From: Cycas panzhihuaensis | Lineage: Eukaryota; Cycadophyta | Direction of reading: 5' to 3' | Assembly (NCBI GenBank): GCA_023213395.1 | Contig: CM041465.1 | Location: 183,341,741-183,405,740 of the forward strand | Length of the DNA stretch: 64,000 bases | Shown: piece after piece, positions 11,783 through 23,691 of the stretch | Numbering within the stretch: the first letter of the stretch is position 1 | Layout of the letters: each line of letters starts with the position of its first letter | Program-made: the position numbers and the translations under genes | The notes under the pieces: model-generated | Told to the model about the DNA's origin: nothing | What the model saw: only the letters and a program-made list of their open reading frames with translations | The model's database searches: none

Positions 11783-11983
11783 TGTTAGAATGACAATGCA
11801 AAGATAGATGAAGAATGCTTGATGACCATTATTCAGAGCTTAAGTGATTAAATACAATTAGGGTTTGTAACTCCCCTTGAACCAACTTGTAACTGAAACA
11901 CATCTGAGTGACACGTGTCTTGTTGGTTACATAAAGATACATACATTAACCTATGACATTGGATAAAACATTACATTCTAACA
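11783..11983 (-). repeat. 3' LTR of element B
   Basis: It runs TGTTAGAATG to TTCTAACA on the plus strand. The minus-strand purine tract aagagaggg adjoins it at 11984-11992. The RNase H stop codon lies just beyond. Confidence 0.94.
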
Positions 11984-11998
11984 CCCTCTCTTAATGTT

Positions 11999-13520
11999 TT
12001 ATCCTATTAACCCTATTTTGTCTCTAAGTATTTGGAACTTGTCTTTTCCCAGTGGCTTGGTTAATATGTCAGCCACATGTTCATCTGTAGGGCAATAGAC
12101 AAGATCCACTTCCTTATTCTGGACCTTTTCTCTAATAAAGTGGTGTTGAACTTTAATGTGTTTAGTTCGGGCATGAAATCTCGGATTCTTGGTGAGTTTG
12201 ATGGTACTCTGATTGTCGTAGTAAAGTGTTGTTGCTCCTTTTTTAGGGTCCATTAGATCATTCATGAGTTGTCTAAGCCATACTGCTTCAGTAGCTGCAT
12301 TGACTGCTGATTTGTACTGAACTTATGTGGATGATAATGCTACAATGGCTTGTTTTTTGCTATTCCAAGATATCGATGAAGATCCTAGGAAGAAACAATG
12401 TCCGCTAGTTGATTTCTTTTGCTCCTTGTCACCTGCCCAATCTGAATCACAGAATCCTATCAACTGAAGAGATTTTTCCTTTGGAAACATCAGTTTCAAT
12501 TCTATTGTTCCTTTTAGATACCTCAAAACCCTTTTGCGTTGTTCCGTTGTTTTGTTCTTGGGTTGTGCATTTATCTTGATATCGACCTACAACATATGAG
12601 ATGTCACGCCTAGTTGTTGTGAGGTAGATGAGATCGCCAATGAGTTGTTTATACAGAGTGGCCTCAATACAAGGTTCCTTCTCATCTAGAATCAAGTTGC
12701 GCTCACTTCTATGGGAGTGGAACATGGGTTGCAATCTTCCATTCGATATTTAGTTAGCAAGTCTTTAATGTACTTGCCCTAGCACAAAGTGGTCGAATTG
12801 CTTTGTCGATCAACTTGGATTCCTAAATAGTAGTTGAGAAGCCCCAAATCAATCATCTCAAATTTGCTCTCTTGATTCTTTATACCGTATATTGATTCTT
12901 CATATCACCGTGAGAATCATATCGTCAACATATACCACTATTATAGTGATTGCACCATTCTTGTTTTTATATACGCACTTGAGTCTCGAGCTTGTTCTAT
13001 GGAAGCCATTCTTGCAGAGATGGCTGTCCGCTTTGGCATACCATGCACGGGAGCCTGTTTCACCATATAGTGCCTTTTTTAGTTTGCAGACCAAGTGCTC
13101 TTGTCCCTCTTTGACGTAACCCTCAGGTTGAGACATGTAGACTTCTTCTTCTATTTCACTATTCAGGAAGGCACTTTTCATGTCTAGCTAGTATATCTTC
13201 CAACTTTTTTGTGCTGCTAGAGCTATAACTGTTCTTACTATGTTTAGTTTAGCCACTGGAGTGAAAGTCTCTTCATAATCTACACATGTTTGTGTGTAGC
13301 CTTTTGCAACTAGCCTGGCTTTATATTTTTCTATTTTTCCATTGGGTCCCTTTTTGATTTTATAGACCCATCTACAATTCACAACCGATTTGTTGGATGC
13401 CAGTTCAACCAGCCCCAAACTGATTTTTATTATGGAATCTAGCTCAACACCCATGGCTTTTCTCCACTCAACATATTCTTTTGCTTTGGTAAATGATTGT
13501 GGTTCTACATGGTTGAACAA
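11999..13520 (-). pseudogene. Copia reverse transcriptase and RNase H, element B
   Basis: RT begins near 13520 (VNCRWVYKIKKGPNGKIEKYKARLVAKGYTQ type, 13270-13380). It continues with MKSAFLNSEIEEEVYM near 13140 and reaches the catalytic YVDD (VVYVDDMIL) near 12910-12945. RNase H covers 12500-11999 with FCDSDWAGDKEQKKSTS, CDNQS-type YYDNQSTIKLTKNP (Asp kept) and ADILTKPLGKDKF at the end. Frames change at about 13185, 12890 and 12500, and stops interrupt the frame. The role would be conversion of element RNA to DNA. Confidence 0.92.
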
Positions 13521-13789
13521 GGCTCTTGGTTTTTGACTCCTTGTTCTATGGGAAAGTATTTCACCTTTACCTTTCTCTATAGTTTTGAGGTACCACTTGG
13601 GAACCCTCTTTTCCTTTTTGCTTTCTTCGGTCCTTGATTCTTCTAGAGAGACTTCTTCATCCTTTGGAGTAGAGTCTAAGTGAGAACCTTGAGGTGAAAC
13701 AGACTCTTCTTAAATGTCTTCTGAAGTTATGCCGGATTCTTCTTCTGCAGGAGTCATTGGAGGAGCTATCTGAGATGTTTTCTCTATCA

Positions 13790-14830
13790 TTTGGATTTGA
13801 CTCTCAACTTACATATACTTCGTTTGTTTTTGGATCTATACACTTGTAAGCCTTGGAATTTTTGTTGTATTCGACCATAATGCATTCCAAACTTTTTGAA
13901 TCTAGCTTTGTTCATTTTTTGTCTAGTATGTGGACAAAGGCTTGGCTACCAAATACTTTTAGCCGACTTATATCTGGCTTCCTTCCAGTCCATGCTTTCT
14001 CTGGAGTAAGATGGTCTACTGCCTTGGTTGGACTCCTATTCAATAGGTAGCAAGTCGTGCTGACTGCTTCAGCCCAATATGTTTTTGGAATATTTTTTCC
14101 ATGCATCATGCTGCGAGCCATCTCCATGATGACTTTGTTTTTCCTTCTACTACCCCATTAGATTGGGGTGTGTATGGAGTTGTGAATTGCCTTTGTATTC
14201 CATTGGCTTTGCAATATTCCAAGAAATCTTTGGAGATGTATTTGCCTCCACCATCGAATCTTATGCATTTGATTTTAGCATCAGCCTCTAGTTCAGTTTT
14301 GGCCTTGAATTCTTTGAATACATCAAAGACCTCTGATTTAGTATGCAAGAAGTAAATCCAAATATTCCTGGTTAAATCATCTATGAAGGTGATGAAGTAT
14401 CTACTTCCATTGATGGAATGTGGGGTAAATGGACCACACAAATCAGTATGGACTAGCTCTAATTTTCCATGTGCTCATCATTTACTTTCATGGAATGGCA
14501 GCCTGTGTTGTTTGTCGAACTAGCAACTTTTACATACAAAATTACTTGATGCGATTGAAGGCAAACCAATTACTAGACTTTTCTTCTTCATATTTTCTAA
14601 TTTTTTCATGGAAAGATGACCATACTTCAAATGCCACATCTTATCATTGTGACTCACTACAGTACAAGCTTTTACATAAGGAAAAATAGGATGTGATAGT
14701 AGCCTATACAAGTCATTGCTTTCAACCCCTTTTACAATTACATGGCAATTAATTTTCATGTCAAGGATATAACAGAATCTTTTTTCATCAAATACAGTAC
14801 TCAACCCCTTTTTTTAAAGTTGGGAGACAC
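13790..14830 (-). pseudogene. Copia integrase with GAG-pre-integrase domain, element B
   Basis: The GAG-pre-integrase zinc-binding region is at 14520-14640 (WHLKYGHLSMKKLENM ... CKSC). The integrase core follows, with VHTDLCGPFTP near 14440 (first Asp kept) and FIDDLTRNIWIYF. The expected SDNGGEY reads FDGGGKY near 14240. Next are TPYTPQSNGVVE near 14160, MEMARSMMHGK near 14110 and AVDHLTPEKAWTGRKP near 13985. Frames change near 14120, and the acidic residue of GGEY is K. In an active element this would insert the cDNA into chromosomes. Confidence 0.9.
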
Positions 14831-14834
14831 ACAA

Positions 14835-16016
14835 TAAGTTCATTTTTAAACCGTGCATCAAAAGTACATTTCAATTTTTTCAACCTTGGTCTTTTATTTT
14901 GATGGCAATGGTTCTAACTCCTTTAATTTCAAGGGAGTATTTGTCTCCCAATTTCACCGATTTGTCAAAAGTGTATTGTCGCAGTTTTCGAACCATTCTT
15001 CTCGACTAGTCATGTGGCGTGACGCTCCTAAGTTGATGTACCATACGTCCTTGTCTTGGTGTTGCTAGGGCAACGATGAAGGTAGTTTCCTCCTTTTCAT
15101 CATCATCATCACCAGTTTGTTCCTTAATGTAGTTCCGCATTGGTCGTTTCTCTCTCTAGATGTCTGCTTTCTTGCATTGGTATGGAAAGTGTCCTGATTG
15201 GCCACAATGATAACACACATCAAATGCCCTACAGGAACTACCAAAATGACCAATTTTACTGTAACTATAACAAATCCTCTGAGTAATATTGCAACCTCAT
15301 CCTCTTGCATCTTGCCAATGGCCTCATGATAGAGCACGACCTTCAGGAGTTCTTCCTCTTCCTCTGTTGCATCCTTTGAATCCCAGGTTCAGTCTGGAGG
15401 CAAAAGCATCCTCAAGTTCACCTGCATCCTTATATCTTTTGTTTCTTTGCTCTTGTCTTAATAGCAATCCTGTCAGAGTGTCCATTGTCATTGTTGCTAT
15501 TTCATCAATGTTAGTGATAGTGTTTATCATCACATCAAACGATTTGGGTAATTTGCTAACCATAAGTTCCACCAACTCCTGATCTGTAACTGGAGCACTC
15601 ACACTAGAAAGATCATTCCTTAGTGAAATTACTTTATGCACGAAATCAGTGACAATTTTGGACTCCTTCATGTGGAGTTTAAATAATTCTTCTTTTAAGG
15701 CTATTATCCTAGCCTTGTTCTTTTGTCCATACAAGTTCTCTAGGCATTTCAAAATACTTGTAGTGGAGTACAAATTTTCAACATATATAAGAAGGGGATC
15801 AGAAATTAATAATTTCAATATTATAACGCTTGTACTATCGCATTCTTCCCAACTGGTTTGATCAAGCCTAGCATCCTTAGGTTTGGCTTCAACCCCTGTT
15901 GCAATTCTCCAAGCATTTTTTGCTCTAAGAAGGGTCTCTATCTTTATTTTCTAAATATGGTAGTTGGTGTTAATAAGCTTATCATTATCAGAAAGAGCTA
16001 AGATAGAAGAAGCCAT
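14835..16016 (-). pseudogene. Copia gag, zinc knuckle and protease, element B
   Basis: Gag starts at ATG 16016 (MASSILALSDNDKLINT). Motifs are KIKIETLLRAKNAW, ILKLLISDPLLIY, KARIIALKEELFKLHMKES and MDTLTGLLLRQEQ (15324-15818 is open for 164 codons). A CCHC knuckle CYHCGQSGHFPYQC lies near 15165-15210. The protease motif near 15010-15040 reads WYINLGASRHMT, with the catalytic DSG replaced by NLG. A frameshift lies between gag and the knuckle and stops occur, so it is inactive. Confidence 0.88.
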
Positions 16017-16755
16017 TTCTGAAGGAAAAACTATGTTCTGACTGCCCTAGGCCGCATTTTACGGTATGGATTGCATTTCACCGAATCAGACAGATGAAAT
16101 CGAGACCTACCTCAAATGAAAGGTCTTGATGAGTAGATTAGAGATCTGCAATTATTTATTTGAAACAGTTTCTAATTTGGAAGAAAAATGGCCCGAAATC
16201 TCTAAACAAGCGGCTAGGGTTTTTCACTATTTTACAAAAATCTCAAAAAATCTTCAATGAAAAACTTCAAGAGATCATTCACTGGAGTCATATGCTCTAA
16301 ACAAAAGATTTTGGATAGAGTTTATCCATAGATTCGATCAGATTTGAGTGAAATCTTCAGATTTCCTTCTAAACCCACACGGTTGGTAAAAGGCCAAAAA
16401 CCCCCTTCAAACGGCCTTGGATCACTTCGACGTAGAAGAGAAAAATGAAGAAGACATTGAGATCTTTGATCTGGGTGAGTTTCGTCAAACTCTGAGACCC
16501 TGAAATTTTTGAGTCTGTATGACCATACAGTTCCGTACAGGCAATTCCATACCCTTCTGGTACTTGCTTTCTTCTCTACTTCTACTTTGCTTGAGGTCTT
16601 CTTGTCTTCCTCTTGCACTCCTTCTAGTGCTTGCCTCCTTCTCTGCTTCTACTGCTTGAAGTCCTTTGTCTTTCTCCTCTACAACCTGTCCTGAAGTTGT
16701 ACTTGTCTTCCTTTCTCGATTTCATAGACTCTCTCTCAATCAGGCAGAATGACCT
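16017..16755 (-). other. Leader of element B
   Basis: This is the untranslated region between primer-binding site and gag. It is homologous to the leaders of A and G. On the minus strand it has the short-period motif ctgtacggaactgtatggtcatacag (16515-16541). An open stretch of 98 codons (16322-16618) is unlike any known domain. Confidence 0.7.
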
Positions 16756-16767
16756 GCTCTAGTACCA

Positions 16768-16968
16768 TGTTAGAATGACAATGCAAAGATCGATGAAGAA
16801 TGCTTGACGATCATTATTCAGAGCTCAAGCGATTAAATACAATTAGGGTTTGTAACTCTCCTTGAACCAACTTGTAACCGAAACACATCTAAGGGACACG
16901 TGTCTTGTTGGTTACATAAAGATACATACATTAACCTATGATATTGGATAAAACATTACATTCTAACA
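16768..16968 (-). repeat. 5' LTR of element B, with primer-binding site
   Basis: This 201-bp copy of the B LTR is followed on the minus strand by TGGTACTAGAGC (16756-16767), a two-base variant of the usual TGGTATCAGAGC. LTR starts of B and A share TGTTAGAAT-TAATGTTTTATCC, so the two families are related. Confidence 0.94.
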
Positions 16969-16973
16969 ATAAA

Positions 16974-17375
16974 AATTGGGTCCAATCTTGCGGCTTCTAT
17001 TGGGAATTGTCGACAAGTGACCTGAATTTGCAAATGCTCATTTCTGGGACCAAGTACATGTTGTATCTTATCTAGTATTGAAGCAATCTTGGGACTTGTG
17101 TGGTGCCTCTGATGCTTGGCCTTGATCTTGTTTTGTGTTTGCACTTTTTGTCCCAGATGACATTGCTCATGGAATGAAAGGTGATGCGAATATTGAGAAA
17201 TTTTTTACAAAAAGTTATCAAGTAGTTTTGGGAGTTTGGAGAAGAATTGATCATAAGGATCATGGTTTGATGATTGCATAGCATAAGAGGGAGTGGGAGA
17301 ACTAGGGTTCTAAGGGATGATTAGCCATAGATTAAAAAGCATAGAAAATCGAGATGAAAAAGATATACTGTAGGA
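16974..17375 (-). other. Segment of L interior between the B and A insertions
   Basis: This is about 400 bp of L body. On the minus strand it has a 70-codon open stretch (17072-17284) and a second one at 16956-17144 in another frame. I cannot assign a domain. Its right end carries the TAGGA target of A at 17371-17375. Confidence 0.55.
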
Positions 17376-17600
17376 TGTTAGAATATAATGTTTTATCCTA
17401 AGATATTGAAAGGGTGATGTTATAAACCCTGACTTGTAACTCTCTTTATTTTCATGACATGTGTCATGTTCTGATATGTCGGTTACAATTCAGTTTGTAA
17501 TGGTTGTATTGATTTATGTATATTTAAGAAGACATTGTCTCAAGATAATTCAAGTGACTACATTTTCATACTCAGTTGTATTGTATCAAGGAAGTTAACA
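17376..17600 (+). repeat. 5' LTR of element A
   Basis: It runs TGTTAGAATATAATG to AAGTTAACA, 225 bp, with TATA-like gtatatttaag near 17518. The degenerate primer-binding site (17601-17615) follows immediately. Confidence 0.93.
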
Positions 17601-18252
17601 CAGTATCAGACTAGGTCAGCCTGTCTACCTGACAAGAAAATTTGCAGTTGCAGGAAGGATTCTGGATCAGATCAGAGTCAGATTGTTCTAGAACTCAAGA
17701 AAGATAAAGGACAAGGTCTAAGGAGACTGCAGAATTTATCGCAGTACGGTATTGTACGGTCTTGTACAGACTTGTATGGACACAGATTTTTCAAAGTGCT
17801 CAGATTTTGATGAAACTTAGCCAGTAGGTTCGCCTCAGTATGAACATCATTTCTTCCTTCTATTGTGAAGTCATCCAAGCTCATTTCAAGGTTGCTTTCG
17901 CTCTTTTTCAGTCCACGCGGGTTTAGAGGTTTCCTCTTCCAGGTAAATCTACTGACATAATCTGAGTATTAGTAAATCAAAGAGTTTAAGACAACTTTGT
18001 CAAATTTGGTGAAAGATTTCATGGAATCGAAGCATTTTTCTATAAAACCCTAGCAGCCCCTCTCTGGCTTTTGGGTCAAATTTCTAAAAATTTGTAGGTT
18101 GTTTTGAAAAAATAATTACAAATCTGTAATGTGCTTGCAAAGACCTTTCTTTTGAGGTATATATTGTATCAATCCATACAATTAAGATTTTATATGGATA
18201 TTTGTACAGTTGTGTGGTCAAAGTAGTCTAGAACCAACCTCTTCTTCCAATT
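17601..18252 (+). other. Leader of element A
   Basis: This is an untranslated leader. At 17745-17785 it contains the ten-base periodic repeat tacggtattg-tacggtcttg-tacagacttg-tatgg. The flanking sequence aligns with the B leader (for example agtttgacgaaac in B against gattttgatgaaac in A). Confidence 0.72.
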
Positions 18253-19157
18253 ATGGCCTCTTTAATTCTAGCCTTGTCTAATCAGGATAAATTAATAGAC
18301 TCAAACTACCATATTTGAAAGACCAAAGTAGAAACCCTTCTGAGAGCCCGAAACAAATTAGAACTTATTCACACCAACTTATGTGGACCTCTTACTCCAC
18401 TTTCAATCAATGGTTGCAAGTATTTTTTAACCTTCATTGATGATTTCACTTGAAAGATATGGGTGTACTTCCTTCACAATAAATCTCAAGTCTTTGAAAC
18501 CTTCAAAGAATTTGAAGCAAAAGTAGAGTTAGAATCAAGAGCTCATATAAAATACAACAAATCAGATGGTGGTGGGGAGTACATTTCAAAAGATTTTTTG
18601 AACTATTGTAGAATAAATGGAATACATAGATAGTTCTCAACTCCCTATACCCCTCAGTCTAACGAGGTTGCTGAAAGGAAAAGCAAGGCCATCATGGAGA
18701 TGGCTCGCTGCATGGTTTTTGAGAAACAAGTTTCAAAAACCTACTGGGTAGAAGCAGTCAACATCGCCTGCTATTTGATAAATCGGAGTCCAACAAAAGC
18801 ATTGGAGCAAATCACTTTGAAAGAGCTTGGATTGGTAAGAAACCCAGTGTGAGTCTTTTAAAAGTATTTGGATGTCAGGCCTTTGTTCATATTCCTGATA
18901 AAAGAAGATCAAAACTTGATGCAAAGAGTATAGAATGTATCATGATAGGATCCAACAAAAACTCAAAGGCTTATAAATGCATAGATCCAAAAACCAATAA
19001 GATCTATATAAGTAGAGATGTTGTGCTCAATGAAGAAGATGTTTTGGACAGCAAGCCTCCAATCAAAATAATTGAAGAGGGCCAAAAGCAACATCTCAAG
19101 AAATTAGCATGGAAGAAACTTCAGAGCTTACCACAGAAGACATCCCTCAAACATTAA
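18253..19157 (+). pseudogene. Gag-integrase deletion fusion, element A
   Basis: It starts at ATG 18253 (MASLILALSNQDKLIDS). After TKVETLLRARNK the sequence passes in frame straight to LELIHTNLCGPLTPLSING, which is integrase. Most of gag, the zinc knuckle, protease and the pre-integrase domain are therefore absent. In integrase the first catalytic Asp is Asn (HTN). GGGEYISKDF and TPYTPQSN follow, and a TAG replaces Gln in GIHRQF. The C-terminal part (LLKVFGCQAFVHIPDKRRSK) is open at 18849-19157. A TGA replaces the residue before KTKV. This is a dead deletion derivative. Confidence 0.9.
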
Positions 19158-20887
19158 AATCTTCACCAGTATCACATGAAGATTCTACGTCAGAACAAGA
19201 GGTATAGCCATCAGAAGGATCAGTCACTAAAGAGGAACCAAGGAAGGAAAAAAAAAGTGCCAAAATGGTACATCAAAACAATTGAAGAAAGAGAAAGGAG
19301 ATATATTTAGGCACAAAACTAGAAGTCAAAGACCTTAGGCACTATATAATAGTGTTGAGCCACAATCTTTTCAAGATGCAAAAGATTAGCTAGAATGGGA
19401 AACAACAATGAACTCAGAAACGCAATCAATTGCCAAAAATCAGACATGGGAACTAGTTGAACTACCTCCCAATAAACCAATAGTCAACTACAAATGGGTT
19501 TACAAAATCAAAGGAGGAGTCAATGGAAGAAGTGAGAAATACAAAGCAAGGCTTGTTGCAAAAGGTTACACCCAGACAACTGGGGTAGACTATGAAGAAA
19601 CATTTTCTCCTGTAGCAAAATTAAACACAATGCGAACAATGATTTCTTTGGCCGCTCAACAAAACTAGAAAGTTTTTCACTTAATTGTTAAAAGTGCCTT
19701 CTTAAACGAAGAACTGGATGAGGAAGTCTACATGATGCAACCAAAAGGATACATCAAGGAAGGACAGGAACACTTGGTTTGAACCTAAAAAAGGCTTTGT
19801 ATGGTTTAAAACAAGCCCCTCGAGCTTGGTATACCAAATTAGACAAACATCTATGTCAGAATGGATTTCGATGCTGTGAATCTAATTCAAGTTTATATGT
19901 AAAGAAAAGAAATGGATTGATCACTATATTTGTTGTTTATGTAGATGACATAATCCTTACCAACAACAATGATGAATCAATCAAAAATATAAAAAATCAA
20001 TTAAAAAGGGAATTTGAAATGACCGATTTGGGTCTTTTAAGTTATTATCTAGGATTGAAAGTCGAGCAACAAAAGGACTTGGTCACCTTGTCTCAATGCA
20101 AGTACATCAAAGACTTGCTAATCAAATTTCAAATGGAAAATTACAATCTGTGTGCAACACCCATGGAAGTAAATTGCAATTTGGTCGTAGATGAGGAAGA
20201 ACCTTTGGCCAAGGCCACTTTATGTAGGCAACTAATTGGCAGTTTAATCCATGTCACAACAACTAGACCTAACATATCATATTCAGTAGGTCAAGTCTCG
20301 AGATACATGCAGTAACCAAAAAAAAAACATTAGAAAGTTGCAAAGAGAATATTAAGATGTCTCAAGGAATAGTTGATCTAAAATTAGCGTATCCCAGAGA
20401 AAAATCAACAAAAATATCAAAATTCTATGACTCAGATTGGGCCGGAGACAAAGAGCAAAGAAAGTCCACAAGTAGTTATTGCTTCTTGCTTGGGTCAGCA
20501 ACAATTTCTTGGAACAGTAAAAGACAAACCACTGTTGCATTGTCATCAATAGAAGCCGAATACAAATTTGCAATCAACACTATAAGTGAAGTTGTATGGT
20601 TAAGACAACTTCCAGCAAATTTAGATCAATAGTAGCATGCAATAACAATTCTGAACTGCAACAACCAAAGTACCATCAAGCTAACCAAAAATCCAATTTT
20701 TCATGCAAGGACGAAGCACATAGAAGTACATCATCATTTCATAAGAGAAAAGGTTCATAATAAAGATATTGATTTGACATATTGCTCCATAGCAGAACAA
20801 GTTGCAGACATATTAACAAAACCACTTAGGAAAGATAAGTTTCAAACTCTCAAAGATAGAATAGGTTTCAAAGGGATAAAACATTAA
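19158..20887 (+). pseudogene. Copia reverse transcriptase and RNase H, element A
   Basis: RT starts near 19408 (LVELPPNKPIVNYKWVYKIK). It runs to AAQQN, where TAG replaces Trp of the usual NWK. A one-base deletion near 19783 shifts the frame at LVC/NLKKALYG. The core 19779-20315 keeps YVDD. RNase H is at 20357-20632 and 20657-20887, with SDWAGDKEQRKSTS, CNNQSTIKL (Asp to Asn) and EQVADILTKPLRKDKF. Stops separate the parts. It is almost identical to 1-1334. Confidence 0.92.
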
Positions 20888-20894
20888 GACATGG

Positions 20895-21120
20895 TGTTAG
20901 AATATAATGTTTTATCCTAAGATATTAAAAGGGTAATGTCATAAACTCTCATTTGTAACTCTCTTTATTCTCATGACATGTGTCATGTTACGAGATGTCG
21001 ATTACAATTCAGGTTTGTAACGATTGTATTGATCTATGTATATTTAAGGAGACATTGTCTCAAGATAATTCAAGTGATTACATTTTCATACTCAGTTGTA
21101 TTTTATCAAGAAAGATAACA
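20895..21120 (+). repeat. 3' LTR of element A
   Basis: It runs TGTTAGAATATAATG to GATAACA, 226 bp, preceded by a weak purine stretch (aagacatgg). TATA-like tatatttaa is at 21039-21047. It is followed by TAGGA at 21121-21125. Confidence 0.93.
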
Positions 21121-21125
21121 TAGGA

Positions 21126-23199
21126 TGTACATGAGGCTTGAAAATTAACTCGAATAGAGGTTGGGATTAGTAAGGTGTTGGTTGGACCACTTGAATTTTC
21201 TATGGAAAGAGATAGATGTGGGATCATTGATAGATGCTCATTATGCGATAAAGATTTTAATGAGTGTTCAAAAACAAGGGTAGAACTATATAAAGGATTT
21301 AATGGAAAAAAATAGTGTTGGTGGTGTATATTTGTAGGGGGTTGGGACAAATAAGATGAGTTTTGTAAGGGGTAATCATTGTAGCAGAAGGTGAAACTTG
21401 ATGACATGATGGTGGAAGGTTTAGTATAGCCTGCTGAGGAATGTTTCTAGGAGATGGAGTACATAAATATAGAATTGAGCTAGGGTAGTAAAGTGGGGTT
21501 GGGTTTTGTCTTATGAAGAAATTAGAGTTAATGTAATTAGGAGTTTGGACAACTATGGGATAAGAGAAAGAGAGTTTCTCTACCACTATTAAGTATGGAA
21601 ATGAAAGAGGACAGATGAAACTACCAAATGAAATGTGCATGTGCAAAACAGGATTGAGTACCTTATGGGATTTGCTTGGTTGTTTGGTTCCTCCTACATC
21701 CTACATAGGCTCTCCCTCAAACTCTTCCTCAGTCTCAACTAGCATCTCGTTAGATTCTTCTACAAAATGATCAGTCATTCTTTGCACCTGATCTGTCTTC
21801 AGTGCTACCGCATTGTTCCCTATGAACTTGTTCATCTTTATTTTCCTACAGGGATTCTTAGATCTCCTCATTAATGGTTTGTTCTTCCTCTTCTTCAATG
21901 GGTTCATCTACATGCTCTGCTTCTTTGACCTCTTCAATTATTACATGCACTTGCTTCCATCAATGAGCAACTACTAGGAATGAAGCTTGAAATCAAAGCC
22001 AATTGTGGGGTAATATTGATCTAGTATTACTAGACAAATTAATGAACCAATCAAGAACTTCTTCTATTAAGTACCATTGGATACATGACCCGTAAATTTC
22101 AAGCTTTGTATCTGATGATAGTCCATAATACATGTCAACCTGTTGAATCCATTGTTTAGCAATCATGCTTTCTCTTGGGGAGAAATTTTGGATGTTCTGA
22201 AGCTTTCCCGTTAAGCCAAATCTTTATACTATTTTTTCTAGGTTCTCCATTTTTTTCTTTGTCAATATGAGCTGCAACTTCAAGGATTAAAATCTCTACC
22301 ATGCATCAGTCAAAATGATACCATATGACCACTCAAATCAATCGTCTTTGAACCAGGATTCCAACAATTCAAACAAAATCAAAATCTAGTACCTGCAACA
22401 TAAGTTATCTACGAAAATGTCCAGGTCAAACTTAACATTTTTTTTTTCTTTTATTAACCTTTTTAGGGCCTCGCCCCTGGTCACGTAAAGATCACCTACT
22501 AACCAGTTGAGGACAGACTTCCACAAAAATAAAATATAAGTAAATTAAAAGAAACTATAGGGAAAAAATATATTTATCGAATATTATTGCTTGCCACTAT
22601 TAGAACTTTGTTAGCACATGTATTTCCAATGACACAATTCCGTGTGAAAGTGTTCGTTGACTGGATTTCATCCTTCGCCTGCAGAATTACGTCACTAGAC
22701 CTACTCTTAGCAAACAGCACTAGATGCACACAATGATCGTAGATTACTCATGATTGGCAGACAAAAATATGTAGATCTTGAGTATCAATGTGTAGGTAGG
22801 TTAAACGATTATTCCCCATGATCGTAAGCAGGGTATATCCTCCTTTGCGATGGATAAATCTCCTTGGCTTCACAAGTGACGGTGCATAGCAATGCTTCAC
22901 TCTAGGGTATGGATATCAATGCTTCACAGTAGGGTACATATGATGGCACAAGGTGATCTAGCATCAATCTCCACAGTAAGAATCCCCATGGTCATGATTG
23001 CATGGGTGGCATAAATATTCAACAGGCAGACAGGGTTGCAAGACATATGAATTCTTCACACAACAGATAGTTGTATCACGCTCAACTAATAGTGAACAAG
23101 GATGAAATATCGCAAAACCCTCATGCAAAGGTGCTCAACAAAGAAGATCACATAGTTTAGGTAGGCTTCAATAGTGTAGGTTTCTCATAAACCCTTAAA
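21126..23199 (-). other. Interior of element L between A and the primer-binding site (copy 2)
   Basis: This is the counterpart of 1572-3630. Minus-strand open stretches of 109, 115 and 68 codons exist. The first two are one longer frame in copy 1, separated here by a one-base indel. No retroviral domain is recognised. It includes an AT-rich leader next to the primer-binding site. Confidence 0.6.
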
Positions 23200-23691
23200 G
23201 GCTCTGATACCAATGTAGCGATGCCCATACACAATAAGACAAAAAAGGTAATAATTGCAACAAAAGATCTCCAAAATGATAATAAATTTAGCATGCATAC
23301 ATTCATCACAATAGATTTCCACCATATAACATAAATAAATCATCCATAGAATAATATCACAACTTGCAGCAATAACATGAAACAATAATATAATGACAGG
23401 TAAAATATCCAACAACAGTAGTGCCCTCTTCGAGGCGAGGGTGCCCTCCCAATTGGCACAACATGCCCTAATGGCGCAAGGCCATCAGTCCAACAATTAC
23501 TCAATTCTCCAAGATGCTTGCAAATGAATAAGGCTCCTCTATTTATAGCCTTCTTTTTCTCTTTCTATAACTATCTCCTAATTCTCTCTCCTAAAATAAT
23601 CGACTTCATAATAAATGTACATTAAATAATTCTTCTTTTATCTTCCTAAAAATCAACTTCACCAACTTTCTCAAAATATAGGAATATAACA
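23200..23691 (-). repeat. Primer-binding site and 5' LTR of element L (copy 2)
   Basis: TGGTATCAGAGCC on the minus strand is at 23200-23212. The LTR is 23214-23691, 478 bp. A TATA box (minus TATAAATAG) lies near 23539-23549. ATAAA at 23692-23696 is the target duplication shared with 11208-11212. Confidence 0.93.

Larger units (their letters stand above)
11783..16968 (-). mobile_element. Copia element B, complete with both LTRs
   Basis: The element is 5,186 bp. LTRs are at 11783-11983 and 16768-16968, 201 bp each, with about ten differences by eye (roughly 95% identical). TSD ATAAA lies at 11778-11782 and 16969-16973. On the minus strand the order is 5' LTR, primer-binding site (TGGTACTAGAGC), leader, gag, protease, integrase, RT, RNase H, purine tract (aagagaggg) and 3' LTR. 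This order (integrase before RT) defines Ty1/copia. It sits inside L. Several stops and frameshifts make it non-coding. Confidence 0.95.
17376..21120 (+). mobile_element. Copia element A, complete ends, internal deletion
   Basis: The element is 3,745 bp. LTRs are at 17376-17600 and 20895-21120. TSD TAGGA lies at 17371-17375 and 21121-21125. The primer-binding region after the 5' LTR is cagtatcagactagg, a degenerate tRNA-Met site. A deletion joins the first codons of gag directly to integrase, removing most of gag, the knuckle, protease and pre-integrase region. RT and RNase H follow. LTRs differ at about 18 sites by eye (roughly 92% identity). It is nested in L. Confidence 0.95.
11213..23691 (-). 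mobile_element. Element L, complete non-autonomous LTR retrotransposon split by B and A
   Basis: The two LTRs are 11213-11671 (3') and 23214-23691 (5'), each TG...CA. The same TSD ATAAA lies at 11208-11212 and 23692-23696. A perfect minus-strand primer-binding site is at 23200-23212 and a purine tract (caaggaggggagagt on minus) at 11672-11686. Removing the nested B and A with one TSD each leaves about 3.5 kb, with about 2.6 kb of interior. No protease, integrase or RT is recognisable, so mobilisation in trans is inferred. The LTRs differ in length and at many sites, so L is the oldest element of this nest. Confidence 0.9.

Noticed and set aside
23200-23212. Part of a tRNA-Met gene
   Set aside because: Only the 3'-end complement is present and it adjoins an LTR. 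This is a primer-binding site, as at 25688, 40490, 51781 and 61730.
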